Source: Verrucomicrobiota bacterium (GTDB lineage Bacteria; Verrucomicrobiota; Verrucomicrobiia; Verrucomicrobiales; Akkermansiaceae). Taken from it: DNA of 64,000 nucleotides. Shown here piece after piece: positions 1 through 10,181 of the stretch. Location of the stretch: NCBI GenBank assembly GCA_030835305.1, contig JAURPJ010000130.1, positions 1 through 64,000 on the forward strand, in the 5' to 3' direction. How positions within the stretch are numbered: position 1 is the stretch's first letter; each line of letters starts with the position of its first letter. A program made the position numbers and the translations under genes. The notes beneath the pieces were generated by a model. That model was not told the DNA's origin. It worked only from the letters and a program-made list of their open reading frames with translations, and did not search any database.

Positions 1-1
1 A

Positions 2-445
2 GATCAAGAAGAAGTTAAGTATGCCAGAGCAGCATCCTTCGTCGCTCTGACGGTTGCGGCTTACTTTGGAATTAACCCACCTTCGACTTTCATTGCCAAA
101 ACGGTGGCTTTCGCATTTGGGTTGGCAGCTTCATCGTTCTTCCCGACCCTGCTAATGGGCATTTTTTCCCGTAAAATGAACAAAGAAGGGGCGATTGCTG
201 GAATGGTTGCTGGAATCGGTTTCACCCTGAGTTACATCATCTACTTCCAGTTTCTGGGGGGAACAAAGGCCCAGTATCTGTTCGGGATTTCACCGGAAGG
301 AATAGGCTTCCTTGGAATGATCATCAACTTCCTGGTGGCCTTTACTGTCGCGAAATTCACTCCAGCCCCGCCAAAAGAGGTAACCGACTTGATTGATAAC
401 GTCCGATACCCCGGAGGCAAAGAGACTGCGGCGCAGGACCACTAG
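2..445 (+). CDS. Sodium:solute symporter, C-terminal part (VC_2705-like)
   Basis: The 5' end is cut by the window edge; 147 residues remain, ending at TAG. The reading frame is open from base 2. It contains at least three hydrophobic segments and the stretch NPPSTF followed by [18 protein letters not shown], which is typical of the last transmembrane helices of SSS-family permeases of the acetate/VC_2705 type. Such proteins co-transport a small organic acid with sodium across the inner membrane. The C-terminus is a short polar tail. The substrate cannot be read from this fragment. The gene is convergent with the topoisomerase gene across 55 bp. Confidence 0.8.
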   Translation, partial: DQEEVKYARAASFVALTVAAYFGINPPSTFIAKTVAFAFGLAASSFFPTLLMGIFSRKMNKEGAIAGMVAGIGFTLSYIIYFQFLGGTKAQYLFGISPEGIGFLGMIINFLVAFTVAKFTPAPPKEVTDLIDNVRYPGGKETAAQDH

Positions 446-500
446 TTGGGACAGCCCGCTTTCGAGAGCCCTGGGAAAGCGGCCAGGATGGCCGATCTTC

Positions 501-3044
501 CTAATCTTTCTTCTTTGCGGCTTTCTTGGCTGCTTTCCGCGGGGCGAACTCGAAACCGATTTTGGCTGTGTCGGGGTCGAGGGTGAGGTGGGCGGCGAAG
601 GCGCGTTTGGTTTTTTTGGAGATAAAGCCGGGGAGGAGATCGGTTTTGCCGACGGTGAGCATTTTCTCAACGTCAGCGGCAGTAAGCTCTTTTTGCAGGA
701 TGGTCTTGCCGAGGCGGAATCCGTCCGGGTTCTCCTTGGTCACCATGGCTGGGACCATGAAGGCCTTCTCGGTCTCGTAGAGTTTGGCTTGCTTGCCATT
801 GGTCAGAGTCACTTCCTTGACCAGTTGGTCGTCGGTCAGGTCCTCGACCGATTCGAGGTCTGAGTCGAAAACGAAGCCGGTCTTCCATTTTCCTTTTTTG
901 CCGGTCTTGGAAACTTGCTGGGTGAGCTCGAGTGCGGCCTCGAAAGGCCGGTTGAAGCGGGAGACGAAGCCGTCACGTTGTTCGAGGAATTTCGTGGTGA
1001 AGAGAGTGGTCGCTTCTTCCTCGGTGAGGAGTCGTCCGGCGATGTATTTGGAGATGCGGAATCCGCAATCGGGCTCACGACATTCGTAGGTGGCATCGGT
1101 TTGCTTGAGCTCGGGGGCGTTGCAGTTCGGGCAGGGACACTTGAGATCGGGAAATGGCTTGGAGATGACCTGCTCGTAGTGGCCACGGGCCTTTTGAACG
1201 ACGCTCTCGGTGAACCTTTTGATCTCGTTCATGAAGGTGTCACGAGCGAGTTCTCCTTTCTCCATTTGGTGAAGTTTGGCCTCCCAGTCGCCGGTCATTT
1301 CGGGGCTGGTGAGCGGTTTGACGTCCATTTCCTGGAGGAGGTCAATGAGGCGGACTCCTTTGCCGGTGGCGATAAGTTCGCGGCCGTCACGGGTGATGTA
1401 TTTTTGGCGAATGAGCCCTTCAATGGTGGCTGCGCGGGTGGCAGGCGTTCCCAGTCCACGTTCGGACATCGCTTCGCGGAGGGCGTCGTCATCAACAAGC
1501 TTTCCGGCTCCTTCCATGGCGGAGAGGAGGGTGGATTCAGTGTAGCGGGCAGGAGGGTTGGTCTCCTTTTCGAGCATCTCGATGTGGACGGCCTTGGCGT
1601 CTTCGCCGTCTTGCACAACGCAGAGCTCGTCTTTGCCAGCTCCGACACCGGGCTTGCGACCGTAGACGGAGAGCCAGCCGGGGACGACCAGGATCTTGCC
1701 GTCGGTGCGGAAGGTGTCCTTCTCAGCCCCGTGATCAATGGTGGTGAGTCGCTTGGTGACCTCGAATTCGGCGTGGGGAAAGAAGACGGCGAGGAAGCGC
1801 TTTACGATCATGTCGTAAAGTTTGGCGGCGGGCTCATCGAGTTTGACAACGCGACCGGTGGGGATGATCGCAAAGTGATCGGAGACCTTGGCGTTGTTAA
1901 AAATGCGCTTTTGGAATTGCAGGCGGTCGTTCTTGAGCGCGTCCTTGGCCCAGTCGGCGAGGCCGGAACTCGACTGCGAAAGGTCGGTGACGATTTGCTT
2001 CACGTTCGCCATGTAGTCCTCGGGGAGGTAGCGCGAATCGGTTCGGGGATAGGTGATCATCTTGTGGCGCTCGTAAAGCGTCTGGGCGAGACCGAGGGTG
2101 TTCTTGGCGGTGAAAGGAGCTTCCCGCTGGAGGGTGGTGAGGTCGTAAAGCTGGGGGGCAATTTGTTTGGTGGGTTTTTTCTCCTCGGAGACGATGCCGG
2201 TTTTCCCCTGACAGCGGTCGGCGATGAGTTTGGCCTTTTCCTTATCCCAAATTCGCTCGGCACGTCCGTGGGGATTGGTTTCGTCCTTTTTGAAGTCGAG
2301 ATCGACCCATTTCCCTTCGTATTCTCCGGCGGCGACGCCGAAGGTTCCGTGGACCTCGGCGTAAGGAGTCGCGGTGAAGGCTGCGATCTCCTTTTCGCGC
2401 TTGGCGAGGATGGCGAGGGTGGGAGTCTGGACACGACCGGCGGCGGTGATATTGAAGCCACCGTGGCGGGAGCGGAAGCAGGTAAGGGCACGAGTCGAGT
2501 TGAGACCGACGAGCCAGTCGGACTCCGAGCGGCACTTGGCGGCGTCGGAGAGATTGGACATTTCCGCGCCTTTGCGGAGGTTTTCCCAGGCTTCTTGAAT
2601 CGCTCCGGTAGTCATCGATTGCATCCAGAGGCGTTTCACGGGCTTGTTAATTTTCCCGTAGTCCATGATGTATTGAAAAATGAGCTCACCTTCGCGGCCG
2701 GCATCGCAAGCGTTCACGATCTCGGTGACGTTCTTCTTGCGGGCGAGTGAGAGCACGTGCTTCAGGCGGCCTTCGGATTGCTCGATGGGCTGGAGCGCGA
2801 AGTCGGAGGGGATGGCGGGGAGGACATCGAACTTCCAGGGAAGGTTCTTGCCGTTGGGGCCGGTGGGCATTTTGAGCTCGATGAGGTGGCCGACCGCCGA
2901 GGTGATCATGGCATTATCGTTCTCGAAATACTGGGCATCGCGGGACTTTCCCTTCTTGGTGAATTTGCCAAGAGTTTTGGCGAGGGCTTTGGAGAGATCT
3001 GTCGCTACAGAGGGCTTCTCGGCGATGATGAGAGTTTTGGACAC
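501..3044 (-). CDS. topB: Type IA DNA topoisomerase (topoisomerase III-like)
   Basis: An 847-residue protein starting at GTG. The N-terminal Toprim domain begins IIAEKPSVA (Glu9) and has the DAGREGE motif (Asp114, Glu118), which binds Mg2+. The catalytic tyrosine is Tyr332 in ITYPRTDS. Type IA enzymes cut one DNA strand through a 5'-phosphotyrosine and pass another strand through the break. After the core come a Cys-rich zinc ribbon (CPCPNC, then C and C about 20 residues later, near residue 655) and a topoisomerase C-terminal repeat region with [11 protein letters not shown] and a GKWKTGF segment, then a lysine-rich tail. The N-terminus resembles TopB more than TopA, while the zinc/repeat tail is the longer form common in Bacteroidota and Verrucomicrobiota. 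Long open frames on the opposite strand are shadows. Confidence 0.93.
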   Translation of the reverse strand: MSKTLIIAEKPSVATDLSKALAKTLGKFTKKGKSRDAQYFENDNAMITSAVGHLIELKMPTGPNGKNLPWKFDVLPAIPSDFALQPIEQSEGRLKHVLSLARKKNVTEIVNACDAGREGELIFQYIMDYGKINKPVKRLWMQSMTTGAIQEAWENLRKGAEMSNLSDAAKCRSESDWLVGLNSTRALTCFRSRHGGFNITAAGRVQTPTLAILAKREKEIAAFTATPYAEVHGTFGVAAGEYEGKWVDLDFKKDETNPHGRAERIWDKEKAKLIADRCQGKTGIVSEEKKPTKQIAPQLYDLTTLQREAPFTAKNTLGLAQTLYERHKMITYPRTDSRYLPEDYMANVKQIVTDLSQSSSGLADWAKDALKNDRLQFQKRIFNNAKVSDHFAIIPTGRVVKLDEPAAKLYDMIVKRFLAVFFPHAEFEVTKRLTTIDHGAEKDTFRTDGKILVVPGWLSVYGRKPGVGAGKDELCVVQDGEDAKAVHIEMLEKETNPPARYTESTLLSAMEGAGKLVDDDALREAMSERGLGTPATRAATIEGLIRQKYITRDGRELIATGKGVRLIDLLQEMDVKPLTSPEMTGDWEAKLHQMEKGELARDTFMNEIKRFTESVVQKARGHYEQVISKPFPDLKCPCPNCNAPELKQTDATYECREPDCGFRISKYIAGRLLTEEEATTLFTTKFLEQRDGFVSRFNRPFEAALELTQQVSKTGKKGKWKTGFVFDSDLESVEDLTDDQLVKEVTLTNGKQAKLYETEKAFMVPAMVTKENPDGFRLGKTILQKELTAADVEKMLTVGKTDLLPGFISKKTKRAFAAHLTLDPDTAKIGFEFAPRKAAKKAAKKKD

Positions 3045-3158
3045 GAGGCGGACTTAGGCGGTGAAGGGGGGGGATGGGAAGAAATTTCTTTTGAAGCGGG
3101 ATGTTTCCGAAGGAAGAATCTCTCTGTGATTGGTGTTCGGGAAGCTGGGATTATTTTG

Positions 3159-3632
3159 ATGGCAGCAGATTTGCTTCCTCTTTCATTGGAGCGCCTGGTG
3201 GCCTGGAGCGATGACCGGATCAGAGCTTCAGAGAATCCCGATTATTGGCTCATCGAGATATCGATGGCGCTTGTTTTGGAGGATGCCTTGGGGAGCTTGA
3301 GAGGGGTTGCTTCCGGGAAGACAGAATCGACGGAGCATCGAATCGCCATCGTGATTGAAGGTTGGCGGAGTGGTTTGGTGCCATTGGACGAATCGCTTTG
3401 GAAGCTTTGGCGGGTCTGGCAGGGGCCGCGCTACGAATACAAGACGGAAGGGTTTTCAGAAGAATTCAAAGGCCTTTTAATAGCTTGGGATCAGACCGAT
3501 GGCCGTATTCCGGAGGGAATTCAGCAGGAGACGGTATCATCGTTTGAGAAATTTCATGAGGATCACCGGGAAGTCTGTGTGCAAGTGAGGCCCTTCGTTT
3601 CGATGACTCAGGCAGGCTCCCATGTCGTTTAA
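3159..3632 (+). CDS. Hypothetical protein
   Basis: A 157-residue protein that I do not recognise. The ATG at 3159 is preferred because everything in this frame upstream of about 3100 is antisense to the topoisomerase gene. The product is soluble, with no signal peptide or membrane segment, and is rich in Trp and acidic residues (LERLVAWSDDR near the start, LWKLWRVWQGPRYEY in the middle). It sits alone on the plus strand between two minus-strand genes and ends 22 bp before the dprA stop. Only a weak GGGA stretch precedes the start. Function unknown. Confidence 0.5.
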   Translation: MAADLLPLSLERLVAWSDDRIRASENPDYWLIEISMALVLEDALGSLRGVASGKTESTEHRIAIVIEGWRSGLVPLDESLWKLWRVWQGPRYEYKTEGFSEEFKGLLIAWDQTDGRIPEGIQQETVSSFEKFHEDHREVCVQVRPFVSMTQAGSHVV

Positions 3633-3653
3633 AGTGAGGCTTTCACCTCGATT

Positions 3654-4757
3654 TTACCGTTTGCGGGTGAAGCGCTGGCCGGGGAGAGTTTGCACGAGTT
3701 TGCGAAGTTCCATCTTCATCAGGATGACCGAAACCTGGTGGGCGGGGAGGCTGGTTTTTTCGATGACTTCGTCGACTGATTGGTCGCTGCCGCTGAGGGC
3801 CTTCAAGACGGCGTTTTCCTCGGGGCTGAGGTCGACGAAATTTTCGATGGGTCTTGGTTCTTCGTCTTTGGGTGTTGAGAAATTGAGGTGCGAAAAGTCC
3901 TCGAGAATCTGTGATCCATCGGTGACGAGGGTGGCCCCTTCACGAATCAAATCATGGCAGCCGCCGGAGGTGGGGCGGTCGATGGGGCCGGGGACGGCGT
4001 AGATTTGGCGACCTGCTTCGAGTGCGAAATTCGCGGTGATAAGCGAACCGGAGCGGCTGGGGCATTCCACGACAAGAAGGGCGCGGGACCAGTGGGCGAC
4101 GATGCGGTTTCGTTGCGGAAAGGTTTTTCTGTCGGGCGAGGTTTGGAGCGGGAATTCCGAGATAATGGCGCCGTGGCCATCCGCGATTTTTTCGGCGAGA
4201 GCCAGGTTCTCCGGCGGGTAGACTTGCATCAGGCCGGAGCCGAGGACTCCAATGGTACGACCTTTTGCGGCGAGGGCCCCTTCGTGTGCGGCGGTATCGA
4301 TGCCTCGAGCGAGACCCGAGATGACAGTGAGTCCGGCACCGGCGAGTTGGAAGGCGAATTTGCGGGCCGCTTCACGACCGTAATGAGTGAGTTTGCGGGA
4401 GCCGACAATCCCAATCGAGTGAAGATCGCTTTCCTTGAGATCTCCCCAAACGTAGAGGACGACGGGAGCATCGAAGGCATCCCGCAGGGCGGCCGGATAG
4501 TCTTCGTCCTCCTGGGTGAGGATCTGGATGTTGCGCTCTCTGGCGAGTGCGACTTCGGCGGCGGGATCGGTGTGGTCCTGCCATTCGTTGATGAGCTTGG
4601 CGGCTTCAGGGCCGATTCCCTGGACTCTTTGCAAGGAAGAACTGCTCTGCTTAAGAACGCTTTCGGCGGTGCCAAAGCTTTCGAGAAGGCGACGGATTTT
4701 GACCGGGCCGGTGACAGGGAGTTGATTGAGGGCAATAAGCGCTTCTACTTCAGTCAT
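3654..4757 (-). CDS. dprA: DNA processing protein DprA
   Basis: A 367-residue protein. After an N-terminal helical region with a helix-hairpin-helix-like segment (LQRVQGIGPEAA) comes the DprA Rossmann-like core: IGIVGSRKLTHYG, ISGLARGIDTAAHEGAL, GVLGSGL, YPPENL, ISEFP, FPQRNRI and GSLITA. The C-terminal segment (about residues 305-365) looks like the winged-helix DprA_WH domain. DprA binds incoming single-stranded DNA and loads RecA during natural transformation. It is the last gene of a four-gene minus-strand operon and its ATG overlaps the preceding DUF2851 gene by 8 bp, suggesting translational coupling. Confidence 0.95.
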   Translation of the reverse strand: MTEVEALIALNQLPVTGPVKIRRLLESFGTAESVLKQSSSSLQRVQGIGPEAAKLINEWQDHTDPAAEVALARERNIQILTQEDEDYPAALRDAFDAPVVLYVWGDLKESDLHSIGIVGSRKLTHYGREAARKFAFQLAGAGLTVISGLARGIDTAAHEGALAAKGRTIGVLGSGLMQVYPPENLALAEKIADGHGAIISEFPLQTSPDRKTFPQRNRIVAHWSRALLVVECPSRSGSLITANFALEAGRQIYAVPGPIDRPTSGGCHDLIREGATLVTDGSQILEDFSHLNFSTPKDEEPRPIENFVDLSPEENAVLKALSGSDQSVDEVIEKTSLPAHQVSVILMKMELRKLVQTLPGQRFTRKR

Positions 4758-6123
4758 TGGGGGTTTTCCATTGTGCGAGTTGTTCCGGAAAGGAACAATC
4801 GGCGCAATCGCTGAGATCTTCGAGGCAAAAATCCTGATAAACCTGAAGAAGGGCTTGATGTTGCCAGGCGAATTTCAAATGTGGCTTTGCGGCGGCAAGA
4901 GAACCGAAGAGACGTTCGCAGCAGCGTTTCACTTTTTGATTGGGAACGCCAGCCCGGACTTTTTCGAATTCTTCCCAGTGATCGGGGTGGAGCGGGTAGA
5001 GGGTATTGATGAGGAATTCCTCGAGGCGGGATTTGCCGATGAGCTTGATGGACCGCTCGGTATGGGTTGAGAGCAGGGTGTGGTGATGGTCCCAAAATGG
5101 CTCGCTCAATTCGGTGAGAGCTTTCCCGAGGCTCTTAAAAGGCGGGGTTTGTTGCGCGAGCTTCGAGAGAGAGGGCCACTGCAGGGCGGCAGTGGCGAGA
5201 GCGGCCAGGCGGCGCTGGGGATGGTTGCCGGGGCGGGTGGCCCTGGTGGACCAGGCGGGGGTGCGGTTTTCCGGGAATTCGTAATCGAGGCGGTGCTTCC
5301 ACCAACGGGTCCAAAGATCCTCGAGCCATTCGCGGGAGTCGCGGGGAGCGGCCTCGTGGAGGGTGGGTGAGAGAAAGCCTGCAGTGCCGAAGATGATGGC
5401 TTCGCGATCTTCGGGCGTGTGCTTGAGAAGTTTTTTGATGGGAAGGCGTTGGGCCAGAAGACGCATCGGGAGACGATTGGCGGAAAAGCCGAGGGCATCG
5501 GCAAGGGCTTCCCAGAGAGCCTGGGAAAAGCCGTGTAGTTGGGCGGTTTGTTCGAAGCGGGTGGCTTTGAGTTGAGCCCGATGTTTGGCGGACTCGCGCA
5601 GGAGGGAGGCCGCGTCGCCAGCAGGCATTTGAGCCAGTGGTTGGAGGCAGCGACCGGGGCGGGCGAGGGCCTGGGAGAGGCGGGGACGGCCCAGGGCGGA
5701 ATTGACCTCGTCGGGTGAGAGAATAATGCGGGGGACGTCGTGATGGTCCGATGTGCGGGTGAAAAAGGTCGGACCTGAATCGTGAAGAACGATGTGGAGG
5801 ATGACCTTGTTGAAGTGCGGAGATTCGTTGTGTCCGTGGAGTTCCCAATTTCGCGAATCGAGATCGAGTTCGATGGGTCCGTGGCGGGTTTCGCCATCGA
5901 TCTCTACCGTCGCGTTGATGAAGTCCGGGCCGGCTCCGCGATTCCACTCGCCGGGCGAAATGATGGAAACTTTTTGGCCGTGATTGGATTGATGGTCGCG
6001 TGAAAAATATCCGGCGAACCAGCGCGACTGGACCTCGATTTCATCAAAGCCCGGGGGCGCATTATTCTCTGCAAGCAAGTTGGCTTCGGTCGCTGTGACC
6101 TCAAGCAGGCGCTGATATGTCAT
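4750..6123 (-). CDS. DUF2851 family protein
   Basis: A 457-residue protein matching the DUF2851 family found in Bacteroidota and Verrucomicrobiota. Recognisable features are the early segment SRWFAGYF, then GPDFINATVEIDGE and GPIELDLDSRNWELHGH, with HFNKVILHIVLH following, and a Cys-containing C-terminus (CCERLFGS, later CADCSFPEQ). The conserved Asp/Glu/His pattern near residues 60-105 suggests a nuclease-like or metal-binding core, but the biochemical role is not known to me. It lies 2 bp downstream of the TIGR03790 gene and overlaps dprA, so it is translated from the same message. No membrane segment is seen. Confidence 0.85.
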   Translation of the reverse strand: MTYQRLLEVTATEANLLAENNAPPGFDEIEVQSRWFAGYFSRDHQSNHGQKVSIISPGEWNRGAGPDFINATVEIDGETRHGPIELDLDSRNWELHGHNESPHFNKVILHIVLHDSGPTFFTRTSDHHDVPRIILSPDEVNSALGRPRLSQALARPGRCLQPLAQMPAGDAASLLRESAKHRAQLKATRFEQTAQLHGFSQALWEALADALGFSANRLPMRLLAQRLPIKKLLKHTPEDREAIIFGTAGFLSPTLHEAAPRDSREWLEDLWTRWWKHRLDYEFPENRTPAWSTRATRPGNHPQRRLAALATAALQWPSLSKLAQQTPPFKSLGKALTELSEPFWDHHHTLLSTHTERSIKLIGKSRLEEFLINTLYPLHPDHWEEFEKVRAGVPNQKVKRCCERLFGSLAAAKPHLKFAWQHQALLQVYQDFCLEDLSDCADCSFPEQLAQWKTPND

Positions 6124-6125
6124 GC

Positions 6126-7679
6126 TTACTTTTTTGGCTTGGTGGGCGGAGGAGCGGGCGGATCGAGGATGGTGAGCAATCCATCGATGGCTCTCACTTC
6201 GGGGATGTCTTTGTAAGCTGTTTTTACTTGTTTTAAGATGGCGATTGCGGCCGGGATGTTCTTGCGTCGGCGCTCGAGTTCGACGAGGTGAAGATCCTGG
6301 CGAAGCTTGTCGGAGGGATCGGAGAAGAGTTCCTTTGCTCGTTTGAAGCCCATTGCGGCCTGTTCGCTGTTTCCTCCTTCGAGGGTATGGAACGCGATCA
6401 TTTCATAGATGGTGCCACTCTTGGTTTTTTCGGCGGCCTTGATTAATTCAGCGAGGCGAACCTTGGGGTCGGGGAACTTGGTCTGTGCGTAGCGAATGAG
6501 CTTATAGTCGCGATTTTTCACCATGGCGTCGGTGCGCACGGTTGTGGTTTTGAAGGGGCGGTAAAGCGGGTCGCCAACGACGATGTTTTGCCAGGAAACA
6601 ACGTTGACCGACATGTAGGCGGCTTCCACCAGCGAGTAACCTTTGAGGAGACGATCGTAGAAAATATCAAAACGGTGGGTCAGTCCGAGGTAGGGCTCCC
6701 AGACGTTGCCAAGAGTCGCGGCGGCACCACGGTCGATCAGTCCGACGCTCCAGTTTTTAGCCGGATTCAAGAGTTGGGCGCCGCTAAACGAGTGGAGGTG
6801 GACCGCGATGGCTCCTTTTTGAAACTTCATCTTTTCGTTAAGAAAGGGGCCGTTGCGATGCTGGGTGTACCACCCGAAATAGACGGCAGCATCGCGCATG
6901 GGATAGTTCGTGACAAAGGTGTTTTTCATCCGATCCACGATTGTCGGAGTGGCGGAGTTGATGGAGGCTTTGGCAATATTTTCGATCCAGTCATCACCGA
7001 GTTTATAGTTGGCACCGCGGGTCCAGAGATCGAGGTAGGTCATGCCCCAGAGGCCTTCTTTTTCGACATCGAGGGCATCGAGAATCATGCGTTTGCAGTG
7101 ATCATAGGTATTGGCGTCGACCCGACCGACCATCACCATGAATTGAGCGGGGTTGGTGGCAGCGGAGATCTCTTTGTTGAAACAAGGATTGGGAATGGCC
7201 CCGCCAATGGGGTGACCGATTGCGCCCATGATGCTGAGCTCCGAGTCGATGGAGGCCTCATTTTGTTTCTTAAACTGGCGGGTCGCGGATTCCTCGTTTT
7301 TTGGGATCGGTCCACGACTGATTCTAAGTGGCATTCCTTTCATCAGAGCAATGCAGCGGATCCTTGTTTGGAGCGGGACGGATTTTCCGTTCTGGTCTTT
7401 GCCGAGTTTCCACCATTGGTTCTCGGTAAATTTTTTGACCAAGGGTTGGCGAATGGTGGTTTCGTAAGTCTTGCGATCAATGCTCGCCTTTTCGGTGATT
7501 TCGAGACCAATCATGTTAGTCGCGGGGATGCGGCGATTGAGCGCGTAAAACTCAGCGAGTTCTTTAGATTCCGGAATGCTGGAATTGTAGACGACAACGA
7601 CCTGGCCCGGGAGGAGCGGAACCGGATTTGAGAAAGCAGGAAGGCAGAGGAGGAGAAAAAAGAGGTGGCGAAAGGGCAT
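6126..7679 (-). CDS. TIGR03790 family secreted protein
   Basis: A 517-residue protein with a signal peptide (hydrophobic FLLLCLPAFS, cleavage near residue 18). The body starts with VVVVYNSSIPESKELAEFY and the RRIP segment characteristic of TIGR03790, a family of extracytoplasmic proteins of unknown function found mainly in Verrucomicrobiota, Planctomycetota and Acidobacteriota. The C-terminal 130 residues carry TPR-like helices (ALEGGNSEQAAMGFKRAKELF), followed by a Pro-rich tail PPAPPPTKPKK. It is 4 bp downstream of the metallo-hydrolase gene and 2 bp upstream of the DUF2851 gene. Confidence 0.85.
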   Translation of the reverse strand: MPFRHLFFLLLCLPAFSNPVPLLPGQVVVVYNSSIPESKELAEFYALNRRIPATNMIGLEITEKASIDRKTYETTIRQPLVKKFTENQWWKLGKDQNGKSVPLQTRIRCIALMKGMPLRISRGPIPKNEESATRQFKKQNEASIDSELSIMGAIGHPIGGAIPNPCFNKEISAATNPAQFMVMVGRVDANTYDHCKRMILDALDVEKEGLWGMTYLDLWTRGANYKLGDDWIENIAKASINSATPTIVDRMKNTFVTNYPMRDAAVYFGWYTQHRNGPFLNEKMKFQKGAIAVHLHSFSGAQLLNPAKNWSVGLIDRGAAATLGNVWEPYLGLTHRFDIFYDRLLKGYSLVEAAYMSVNVVSWQNIVVGDPLYRPFKTTTVRTDAMVKNRDYKLIRYAQTKFPDPKVRLAELIKAAEKTKSGTIYEMIAFHTLEGGNSEQAAMGFKRAKELFSDPSDKLRQDLHLVELERRRKNIPAAIAILKQVKTAYKDIPEVRAIDGLLTILDPPAPPPTKPKK

Positions 7680-7683
7680 GGTT

Positions 7684-8505
7684 TTAAAATGTAAGGTTCA
7701 ATCCGTCGTAAGCCAGGGAAACCCGGGGGGGCAGAGCCCGATTGGTTTCCTCCCAGGCTAATTCGTGGGAGAGATGAGTGAGGTAGGATTGGCGGGGTTT
7801 CAGTAATTTAATGGCAGACAAGGCTTCAGCGACGGTCATGTGGGTGTGATGTTCCTCGTGCCGGAGAGCATCAATGACGAGGGTGTCGAGACCGTGGAGG
7901 AGGGAAAGCGACTTTTCCGGGATCACTTTGACATCCGGCAGATAGGCGAGTGATCCGATGGAAGGGTGGTCAAAGCGGAAGCCTTGGGTGCGAACCCAGC
8001 CGTGTTCAACCTCAATCGGCGTGATTTTGAGCCCGTTGAAGTCAAATGGATCTTCGATTTCGTGCGGTTCCGGACGGACATAGCCGGGTTGGTGATCGGC
8101 GACTGAGAAGGCCCAAGGATACATGCGGGCAAGGCCGGCCAGCGTTTCGGGTGAGCCGTAGAGTGGGAGGGGGGCGTCCCGCCGCCAGCAAAAGGCACGG
8201 AGTTCGTCGAAGCCCGCGACGTGGTCGAGATGCTCGTGAGTGTAAAGGACCGCATCAACTGCAGTAAGCTGTTCCCGCAGGGCCTGTTGTCGAAGATCGG
8301 GACCGCTGTCAACAAGGAGACGGCCCCACGGTCCTTCAAAAAAAACCGAGCTGCGGGAGCGATCATCGTGTGGGTGGTCGGAGCGGCAAACGTCGCAGGA
8401 GCAACCGATGACGGGGACTCCCACCGAGGTGGAAGTGCCAAGAAAGAGGAAGCGGGAGGTTGATCCGTTGCGAGTCATCGTTGCGTTGTTGGAGGAGAGT
8501 TGCAT
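7684..8505 (-). CDS. MBL-fold metallo-hydrolase, PhnP-like
   Basis: A 273-residue metallo-beta-lactamase-fold phosphodiesterase. The key motif THEHLDH near residues 88-94 gives the dinuclear metal site. An early GCSCDVCRS segment resembles the structural zinc site of PhnP-type enzymes, and a late HLSHEL supplies the final His. PhnP hydrolyses cyclic ribose phosphates; many relatives in this clade have no assigned substrate. I chose the ATG at 8505, which has AGGGGG just upstream; a second ATG at 8478 has no Shine-Dalgarno. It is the first gene of the operon running to dprA and diverges from recN. Confidence 0.85.
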   Translation of the reverse strand: MQLSSNNATMTRNGSTSRFLFLGTSTSVGVPVIGCSCDVCRSDHPHDDRSRSSVFFEGPWGRLLVDSGPDLRQQALREQLTAVDAVLYTHEHLDHVAGFDELRAFCWRRDAPLPLYGSPETLAGLARMYPWAFSVADHQPGYVRPEPHEIEDPFDFNGLKITPIEVEHGWVRTQGFRFDHPSIGSLAYLPDVKVIPEKSLSLLHGLDTLVIDALRHEEHHTHMTVAEALSAIKLLKPRQSYLTHLSHELAWEETNRALPPRVSLAYDGLNLTF

Positions 8506-8530
8506 AATCCCCCTGTCACCGCAAAAACGA
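8506..8530. promoter_or_regulatory. 25-bp divergent spacer between metallo-hydrolase operon and recN
   Basis: Only 25 bp separate the two divergent start codons, so the promoters of both transcripts must overlap each other's 5' coding regions. A Shine-Dalgarno-like AGGGGG for the minus-strand gene is visible inside it. I cannot identify a LexA-type operator by eye, although recN is SOS-controlled in many bacteria. Confidence 0.35.
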
Positions 8531-10171
8531 ATGCTTACCCTTCTGAAGATCCGCAATCTGGCCCTTGTTGAACGTCTCGAGTGGGACCTTGGTGGAGGCT
8601 TGGTCGGCGTGACGGGGGAAACCGGTGCCGGAAAGTCGGTCATTGTGGGCGCGCTGCAGTTGGTTTTAGGCGAACGCGCCCACAAAGGCCTGATCCGTAC
8701 CGGAGAAGATCAATGCACGGTTGAGGCCATTTTTCAGCTTCCGGATTCCACGGTGATTGATGCCATTTTGGATGAAGTGGGTTTGGACCTCTGCGAGGAA
8801 AACGAGCTCATCATTCGTCGCGTGGTTGGAACTTCGTCGAATAAACAGTTCGTCAACAACGGAGCTGCGACTTTGGGAGTATTGAAGAAAATCGGTCAAC
8901 ACCTGGTCGATCTTCACGGACCTCATGATCACCAATCCCTGCTTTCACCCGAAAGACAACTCGCCTTGCTGGACGCCTATGGTGCGGCAGGGAGAGAGGT
9001 GAAGGCCTATCGCGAGAGTTGGGCTGCCTGGCGCGGCGCGAGTGAGGAATATGAAGTGGCGCGTGCGCAGCGCGAGATCAGTGATCAGGAGAAGGAATTG
9101 CTTCGATTTCAGGTGGAGGAAATTGACTCGGCGGAAATTAAAGCGGGGGAAGAGGAGGATCTGGAGGAGCGTTATCGGCGGACCAGCAATGCCAACCGGC
9201 TGGGCGAGTTGGCTGGCAAGGCGGTGAATTTGATCAACGAGACAGTTGCGCCGGGGCTGGAGGATCTTCAGCGGGTGACTTCCGAGTTGCGGAAGATTGA
9301 TCCGGCGATTGCTGATTTGGCGGAGGAGGTTGAGAGTTCGGTGGTTCAGATGCAGGAGCTTGAGCGGAGCGTTGTCGACTATCTCGACGAGCTTGAGATC
9401 GATCCTTCCGAAGTGCAGGAGGTCGAGGAGCGCTTTAATTTGGTCGAATCTCTTAAGCGGAAATATGGACCGACATTGCAGGACGCGCTGGATCACGCCG
9501 AGGATGCCCGGCAAAAGTTGGAGGGATCGGATAATCGCGAGGAGTTTCTGGCCCGGCTCAAGCAGGATGTGGATCAGGCCTTGAAGAAATTGCGGGCGGC
9601 GGCAAGGAAGATTAGCTCAAAGCGCAAGAAGCATGCTCCGGCTTTGGCGGAAGAAGTGCGAGGGCATTTGGTGGATTTGGGATTCAAGCAAGCGGAGTTT
9701 GAGGTGCAATTAAAGTCTCGCGAGGAACCGGGAGGTTTTGGATTGGAAGATGTTGAGTATCTCTTTGGGCCAAACCCCGGCGAGCCTTTAAAACCGCTGA
9801 GGCAGGTCGCTTCGAGTGGCGAGATTTCGAGGGTTATGCTCGCGGTGAAGAATGCGCTCGCCGATCAGGATTCGACTCCTCTGATGGTCTTCGATGAGAT
9901 CGATGCGAATGTTGGTGGAGAGATCGCCCGGGCCGTGGGTGAGAAAATGGCAAGTCTGGGAGAGCGACACCAAGTGGTTGCGATCACCCACTTTCCGCAG
10001 GTTGCCGCCGTGGCGCATCAGCACTTTCTTGTGGAAAAGCGTGTGGAAGGCGGACGTTCCCTTTCCTCGCTGACCGAAGTGACGGGAGAGACGCGAATTG
10101 ATGAGCTGGTGAGAATGTTGGGCGGGGGAGGAACCCAGGCCCGGGAGATGGCGAAATCGCTGTTAAAGTAG
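8531..10171 (+). CDS. recN: DNA repair protein RecN
   Basis: A 546-residue SMC-like ATPase for double-strand-break repair, close to the usual RecN length. The N-terminus has MLTLLKIRNLALVERLEW, Walker A GETGAGKS (residues 29-36) and the DLHGPHDHQSLL segment. The middle is a charged coiled coil (about residues 150-360). The C-terminal lobe has SSGEISRVMLA as the ABC-signature equivalent and Walker B LMVFDEIDANVGG, then the H-loop AITHFPQVAA. The start is the ATG at 8531; an upstream ATG in frame would overlap the divergent gene and adds non-homologous residues. It is 10 bp upstream of the next gene and probably co-transcribed with it. Confidence 0.95.
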   Translation: MLTLLKIRNLALVERLEWDLGGGLVGVTGETGAGKSVIVGALQLVLGERAHKGLIRTGEDQCTVEAIFQLPDSTVIDAILDEVGLDLCEENELIIRRVVGTSSNKQFVNNGAATLGVLKKIGQHLVDLHGPHDHQSLLSPERQLALLDAYGAAGREVKAYRESWAAWRGASEEYEVARAQREISDQEKELLRFQVEEIDSAEIKAGEEEDLEERYRRTSNANRLGELAGKAVNLINETVAPGLEDLQRVTSELRKIDPAIADLAEEVESSVVQMQELERSVVDYLDELEIDPSEVQEVEERFNLVESLKRKYGPTLQDALDHAEDARQKLEGSDNREEFLARLKQDVDQALKKLRAAARKISSKRKKHAPALAEEVRGHLVDLGFKQAEFEVQLKSREEPGGFGLEDVEYLFGPNPGEPLKPLRQVASSGEISRVMLAVKNALADQDSTPLMVFDEIDANVGGEIARAVGEKMASLGERHQVVAITHFPQVAAVAHQHFLVEKRVEGGRSLSSLTEVTGETRIDELVRMLGGGGTQAREMAKSLLK

Positions 10172-10181
10172 GATATCTGTG

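Noticed and set aside
915-2750. Plus-strand open frame of 611 codons opposite the topoisomerase gene.
   Set aside because: It is an antisense shadow of a strongly conserved gene with intact motifs; its translation is rich in Gly/Val/Glu/Phe as expected from the opposite strand and shows no domain.
6588-7631. Plus-strand open frame of 347 codons opposite the TIGR03790 gene.
   Set aside because: Shadow of a conserved gene; no family features.
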